Shown here: positions 60,619-64,000 of the stretch, one piece after another
Layout: each line of letters opens with the position of its first letter
Position numbering within the stretch: position 1 is the first letter of the stretch
DNA from: Tyzzerella sp963558545
GTDB taxonomy: Bacteria; Bacillota; Clostridia; Lachnospirales; CAG-274
Length of the DNA: 64,000 nucleotides
Reading direction: 5' to 3'
Assembly: GCF_963558545.1 (NCBI RefSeq)
Contig: NZ_CAUWHO010000008.1
Location: 10,745 to 74,744 of the forward strand
Notes under the pieces: model-generated
Told to the model about the DNA's origin: nothing
The model's database searches: none
What the model saw: only the letters and a program-made list of their open reading frames with translations
Position numbers and translations under genes: made by a program

Positions 60619-61814
60619 TTTATACCTCCTAAATTTTTATAATAATTGTATGCCTCTATGCTTAAAGGGTGTATTAACCTACCCTTTTTAGAGTTAAATT
60701 CTATTGTACTATTTAATATATATGCCATAGCCTTATCCAAATCTTTATATGCAAGCTCCCTAGCCATATCCACCCCTTCAAAATAAACTCTCGTAGGCTC
60801 TATATAATCTGCTATATAAATTATTTTTTCAAGGCTAGACATATTTTCTCTACCAGTAGTATGGTATTTTATACTATTTAATATATCTTCATCTTGTATG
60901 TTGTAAACATCTTTTGCTACATAATACCCTAAAAAACTATGTGCCAAGTCTGGTTGTTTCTGTAAAACATCGTCTAACTTAAAATTATACTTTTTGCTAG
61001 TCTCATATATTTTAGGTAAAGGAAAGCATTTACAACAATCGTGTATAAGCCCTGCTAAAAAAGCTTTTTCTTTATCTATGTTATGTTCTATGGCAAGTCT
61101 TTTAGCCTCTTTTGCAACCTGTATAGAATGTTTAAATCTTTTTTCTATAAGGTTTTCTTTTAATTTATTTATTTTATTTTGGTATTTTCCAAAAAAATCT
61201 GTATTATATAAATTATTATTATAGATATATTCTTCTACTCTTTTAGGTAACAAATAAGTAACTGTTTTTTCTTGTTCTATCCTTTTTCTTATATTGGTAG
61301 AAGATATTTCAAGCATTGGAGTTTCACAAAAATATATTTTATCTTTATAATTTTTTATTAAGCTTTCTGTATGCTCATCTAAAATATAGTTAGGTCTTGT
61401 TGTAACAATAAATTTACATAAATCAAAAATTGCATCTGGTTGTTTCCAACTATACACTTGATTTATTGTATCCGTGCCTGTTATAAAATAAATTTCTACA
61501 TCTTGGTTACATATAGCTTTTATCTCTCTTAATGTATCTATCGTATATGTTGTTTCGTCCCTGTTAATTTCTATATCTGATATAAAAAAATTAGGGTTAT
61601 CTTCTATTGCAAGCTTTACCATATTGTACCTATGCATAGCACTAGCTATATTTATATCTTTTTTATGTGGTGGCTCTCCTGTTGGTATAAACACTACTTT
61701 ATCTAAATTATATTTTTCTAAAACATAATTACTTGATAAAAGGTGTGCATAATGTATAGGATTAAATGTACCTCCCATAATACCTAATTTTTTTATATTT
61801 TTAAAATAATCCAT
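60615..61814 (-). CDS. nadD: Fused NadD nicotinate-mononucleotide adenylyltransferase and YqeK HD hydrolase
   Basis: A single 399-residue protein. Residues 1-205 are NadD, which makes nicotinate adenine dinucleotide (GGTFNPIHYAH at 14-24; SSTNIRKRI at 171-179). Residues about 215-399 are YqeK, an HD-domain Ap4A hydrolase (His229, HD 258-259, HSFLGYYVA, ADYIEPTR). In Bacillus these are separate adjacent genes; fusions are known in some Clostridia. Both halves look complete. The ATG at 61814 has GGAGTG; the ATG at 61850 has no site. Confidence 0.95.
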   Translation of the reverse strand: MDYFKNIKKLGIMGGTFNPIHYAHLLSSNYVLEKYNLDKVVFIPTGEPPHKKDINIASAMHRYNMVKLAIEDNPNFFISDIEINRDETTYTIDTLREIKAICNQDVEIYFITGTDTINQVYSWKQPDAIFDLCKFIVTTRPNYILDEHTESLIKNYKDKIYFCETPMLEISSTNIRKRIEQEKTVTYLLPKRVEEYIYNNNLYNTDFFGKYQNKINKLKENLIEKRFKHSIQVAKEAKRLAIEHNIDKEKAFLAGLIHDCCKCFPLPKIYETSKKYNFKLDDVLQKQPDLAHSFLGYYVAKDVYNIQDEDILNSIKYHTTGRENMSSLEKIIYIADYIEPTRVYFEGVDMARELAYKDLDKAMAYILNSTIEFNSKKGRLIHPLSIEAYNYYKNLGGIK

Positions 61815-61831
61815 AAAAAATTCACTCCAAG

Positions 61832-62419
61832 CTATATATAAAATCTCCATAAAAAGTCTTTAGCTTCTTCTGCATAGTCTATATTTATTCTTTTACCTGT
61901 TTTTATAAGGCTTGTATCAAAATCTTTATTATTTAATATGTATATTTCATTAGATAATATACTTTTTTCGTTAAAATATTTATCTATATTAAGCCCTTTA
62001 CAAAGCTTGCCAGGTCCATTTAAAAAGTTTTTCTTTTGATAAGTGCTAAGCTCATTATAAGGCTTATTGTATCTTAATATGCTTAGCTTTTCTATATTTT
62101 CTATTGGCTCTGCCCCTCTTATTAAAACAGCCGAAGGCTTATTTATGGCATCGGTAATAACATTAAAACAGTAGTACATACCATATATTAAATATACATA
62201 TATAGTACCACCCTTTAAATAAAAAGTTTTTGTTCTTTCTGTTATTTTCCCACCATAAGCGTGGCAAGCTTTGTCTATATCTCCCAAGTAACTTTCTGTT
62301 TCTGTTATTTTTACTATTATTCTTTCATTGCCTAGCTCTCTAACAAGATATTTACCAATTAGTTCTCTACCAACTGTTAGTGCATCTCTTGTAAAAAAAT
62401 CTTCTGTAAGTCTATCCAT
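61832..62419 (-). CDS. 3-methyladenine DNA glycosylase (AAG/Mpg family)
   Basis: A base-excision repair enzyme for alkylated purines, 195 residues. Family landmarks: LTVGRELIGKYLV, the catalytic region ITETESYLGDIDKACHAYGG, TIYVYLIYGMYYCFNV and the FLNGPGKLCKGLNI block. It starts three bases after the gltX stop with no strong ribosome site of its own, so translation is probably coupled. The gene is in operon with gltX and nadD-yqeK. Confidence 0.93.
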   Translation of the reverse strand: MDRLTEDFFTRDALTVGRELIGKYLVRELGNERIIVKITETESYLGDIDKACHAYGGKITERTKTFYLKGGTIYVYLIYGMYYCFNVITDAINKPSAVLIRGAEPIENIEKLSILRYNKPYNELSTYQKKNFLNGPGKLCKGLNIDKYFNEKSILSNEIYILNNKDFDTSLIKTGKRINIDYAEEAKDFLWRFYI

Positions 62420-62421
62420 AG

Positions 62422-63846
62422 CTAAGAAAGTTTTTCTATACCTTTTTTTATTCTTTCTAAAGTTTCTTCTTTGCCAAATATCTCTGCCATTTCACTAGCT
62501 CCACAAGGAGAAGATGCTTTGCCAGATAAAGCTGTTCTAATAGGCCATAAAACTATACCATTTTTTACTTCCATTTTAGATACTAAGTCCATCATAGCAC
62601 TATATATGCTATCATTATCCCAATTTTCTAAACTTTCAAAAATAGGTAATATATTTTTAAGCACTTGTAAAGATATAGCCTCGTCTGTTTTCATTTTTTT
62701 ATGGATATAAAGCTCTGTGTTATAATCTGGTAATTCTTCAATAAAATCTACTAAATCTGTTATTTCATTTATAGTACCTATTCTGGTTTTTATATGCTCT
62801 GCTATTTTTTTAAGGTTATAAGGTTTTGTTATAATATTTTTTAAAACAGGCTCTGACATTTCAAAAAATCTATCAAAATCCATTTTTTTAATATACTCGC
62901 CATTAAGCCAAGTAAGTTTTACTATATCAAATATAGCAGGAGATTTGCTAAGCCCTTTTATATCAAAATTTTGTATAAGCTCATCTAATGTAAATATTTC
63001 TTGATTATTAGATGGAGACCAACCTAAAAGAGCAATATAGTTTACTATTGCCTCTGGTAAATATCCCTTTTCTATTAAATCTTGAAAAGATGCGTCACCA
63101 TTTCTTTTAGATAATTTTTCTGTTTGATTTTTCATAACAGGTGGTAAGTGAATATAAGTAGGTATATCCCAACCAAAAGCATCATATAAAAGATTATATT
63201 TTGGTGTAGAAGACAAGTATTCAGAACCTCTAACAACGTGTGTTATATTCATTAAATGGTCATCTATAACATTTGCAAAATTATAAGTAGGTAACCCATC
63301 TGATTTTATTAGTATTTGGTCTTCCATTTCGTCATTTTCTACTGTTATCTCTCCATACACTTCATCTACAAAAGTAGTTTTACCTTCTTTTATTTTTTGT
63401 CTAATAACAAAAGGTAGATTTTGTTTTAATTTTTCTTCTATTTCTTCTTTAGATAGTGATAAACAATGTCTATCATATTTAGCTATACCATCGTTTCCTT
63501 TTAAAGTATCAAGCCTTTCTTTATCACAAAAACAATAGTATGCTTCGCCTTTTGCTACTAATTGTTTAGCATATTCTAAATAATTGTTTTTTCTTTCACT
63601 TTGTATATATGGGCCATATTCTCCACCAATGTCTGGACCTTCATCGTGGTTAATACCCGCCATTTTAAGTGTTTTATAAATAATGTCTGTTGCACCTTCT
63701 ACTAATCTTCCTTGGTCTGTATCTTCTATACGAAGTATAAATTTACCATTATTAACTTTTGCTATTAAATATTCATAAAGAGCCGTTCTAAGATTTCCTA
63801 TATGCATATACCCAGTAGGACTAGGTGCAAATCTTGTTCTAACCAT
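62422..63846 (-). CDS. gltX: Glutamyl-tRNA synthetase
   Basis: A class I aminoacyl-tRNA synthetase, 474 residues. It has RFAPSPTGYMHIGNLRTALY (HIGH-type motif as HIGN), a zinc-like region, ESKG-equivalent KLSKRNGD, and a C-terminal anticodon-binding domain. In organisms without GlnRS it may also charge tRNA-Gln, with later amidation by GatCAB; this cannot be told here. The ATG at 63846 has GGAGG at five bases; the ATG at 63858 overlaps that site. It heads the operon gltX-mpg-nadD/yqeK-rsfS-flippase. Confidence 0.97.
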   Translation of the reverse strand: MVRTRFAPSPTGYMHIGNLRTALYEYLIAKVNNGKFILRIEDTDQGRLVEGATDIIYKTLKMAGINHDEGPDIGGEYGPYIQSERKNNYLEYAKQLVAKGEAYYCFCDKERLDTLKGNDGIAKYDRHCLSLSKEEIEEKLKQNLPFVIRQKIKEGKTTFVDEVYGEITVENDEMEDQILIKSDGLPTYNFANVIDDHLMNITHVVRGSEYLSSTPKYNLLYDAFGWDIPTYIHLPPVMKNQTEKLSKRNGDASFQDLIEKGYLPEAIVNYIALLGWSPSNNQEIFTLDELIQNFDIKGLSKSPAIFDIVKLTWLNGEYIKKMDFDRFFEMSEPVLKNIITKPYNLKKIAEHIKTRIGTINEITDLVDFIEELPDYNTELYIHKKMKTDEAISLQVLKNILPIFESLENWDNDSIYSAMMDLVSKMEVKNGIVLWPIRTALSGKASSPCGASEMAEIFGKEETLERIKKGIEKLS

Positions 63847-63928
63847 AGTATCCTCCATTTTATATTAATTCATTTATTATTCAATATATCATAACATTTT
63901 TATCAAAAAAAATCAACATTTATATCAA

Positions 63929-63978
63929 ACTTTGTACTTAAAAACAGGTATTCCTAAATATTTTTTCCATAAAAATTA
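63929..63978 (+). repeat. Dispersed AT-rich intergenic repeat, partial copy near the window end
   Basis: ACTTTGTACTTAAAAACAGG followed by TATTCCTAAATA is almost identical to the beginning of the copy at 17395. It lies upstream of gltX and may continue past the window end. Confidence 0.6.
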
Positions 63979-64000
63979 ATATAAAAACACATATATAATT

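Overview
The window is AT-rich bacterial DNA, clearly below 30 % G+C by eye. It reads as a chromosomal segment of an anaerobic, endospore-forming, low-GC Firmicute of class Clostridia. Support for sporulation is direct: sigG, spoIIP, spoIIM, a SpoVB/YtgP-type flippase, a SpoIID/peptidoglycan-binding protein and a 47-codon Spo0E-like gene at 7471-7614. The Gram-positive setting is backed by T-box, TPP-riboswitch and CIRCE control, strong AGGAGG ribosome sites, Rex, KtrAB, RNase R and MutS2. A Lachnospirales-type lineage is my guess; nothing in the window settles it. No prophage, CRISPR array, rRNA operon or transposase gene was seen.

Layout. 1-2.8 kb: rel and dtd. 2.9-6.9 kb: a TPP-riboswitch operon for a thiamine-precursor ABC transporter (thiamine-binding protein, ThiX, ThiY, ThiZ). 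7-11.8 kb: rpsO, spo0E-like, lgt, two M16 peptidase-family proteins, sigG. 11.9-23.8 kb is the cell-surface section: a copper-amine-oxidase-N (CuAO-N)/TolC-like protein, a CAP protein with an Asn-rich linker, a large chemoreceptor, a probable S-layer protein, a BspA-type LRR protein and an SseB-like protein. 24-33 kb is housekeeping: Rex, an ABC-F protein, GroESL, OGG, a TrmH-type methylase, KtrAB. 33.3-42 kb: tRNA-Leu, an amidase, RNase R, SecG, an orphan response regulator, MutS2. 42-48.5 kb on the plus strand: a transglycosylase, then a compact run RsmF-YgiQ-DUF1877-YjdM-ABC-F. 48.9-58.5 kb: an HD protein, the SpoIID/PG-binding protein, thrS behind a T-box, a PilZ protein, trpS, a CuAO-N stalk protein, spoIIM and spoIIP. 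58.6-63.8 kb: an operon gltX, 3-methyladenine glycosylase, fused nadD-yqeK, rsfS and a SpoVB-like flippase.

How it fits together. Several genes serve the envelope and spore: Lgt, the amidase, the transglycosylase, the flippase and SpoIIP/SpoIIM. Four exported proteins share CuAO-N domains, which look like this organism's common surface module. Thr/Glu-rich linkers recur in the S-layer protein, the amidase and the SecG extension.

The most unusual signal is not a protein. Two inverted copies of a roughly 230-bp, hairpin-dense, gene-free element (about 23784-24013 and 48564-48789) each sit between convergent genes. Each is flanked by a duplicated copy of the local terminator hairpin: 26 identical bases at the second site, near-identical at the first. 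The hairpin sequence differs between the two sites. This is what insertion of a mobile element into bidirectional terminators, with duplication of the target, would look like. A second, shorter AT-rich repeat family recurs in five intergenic regions, always in the same orientation.
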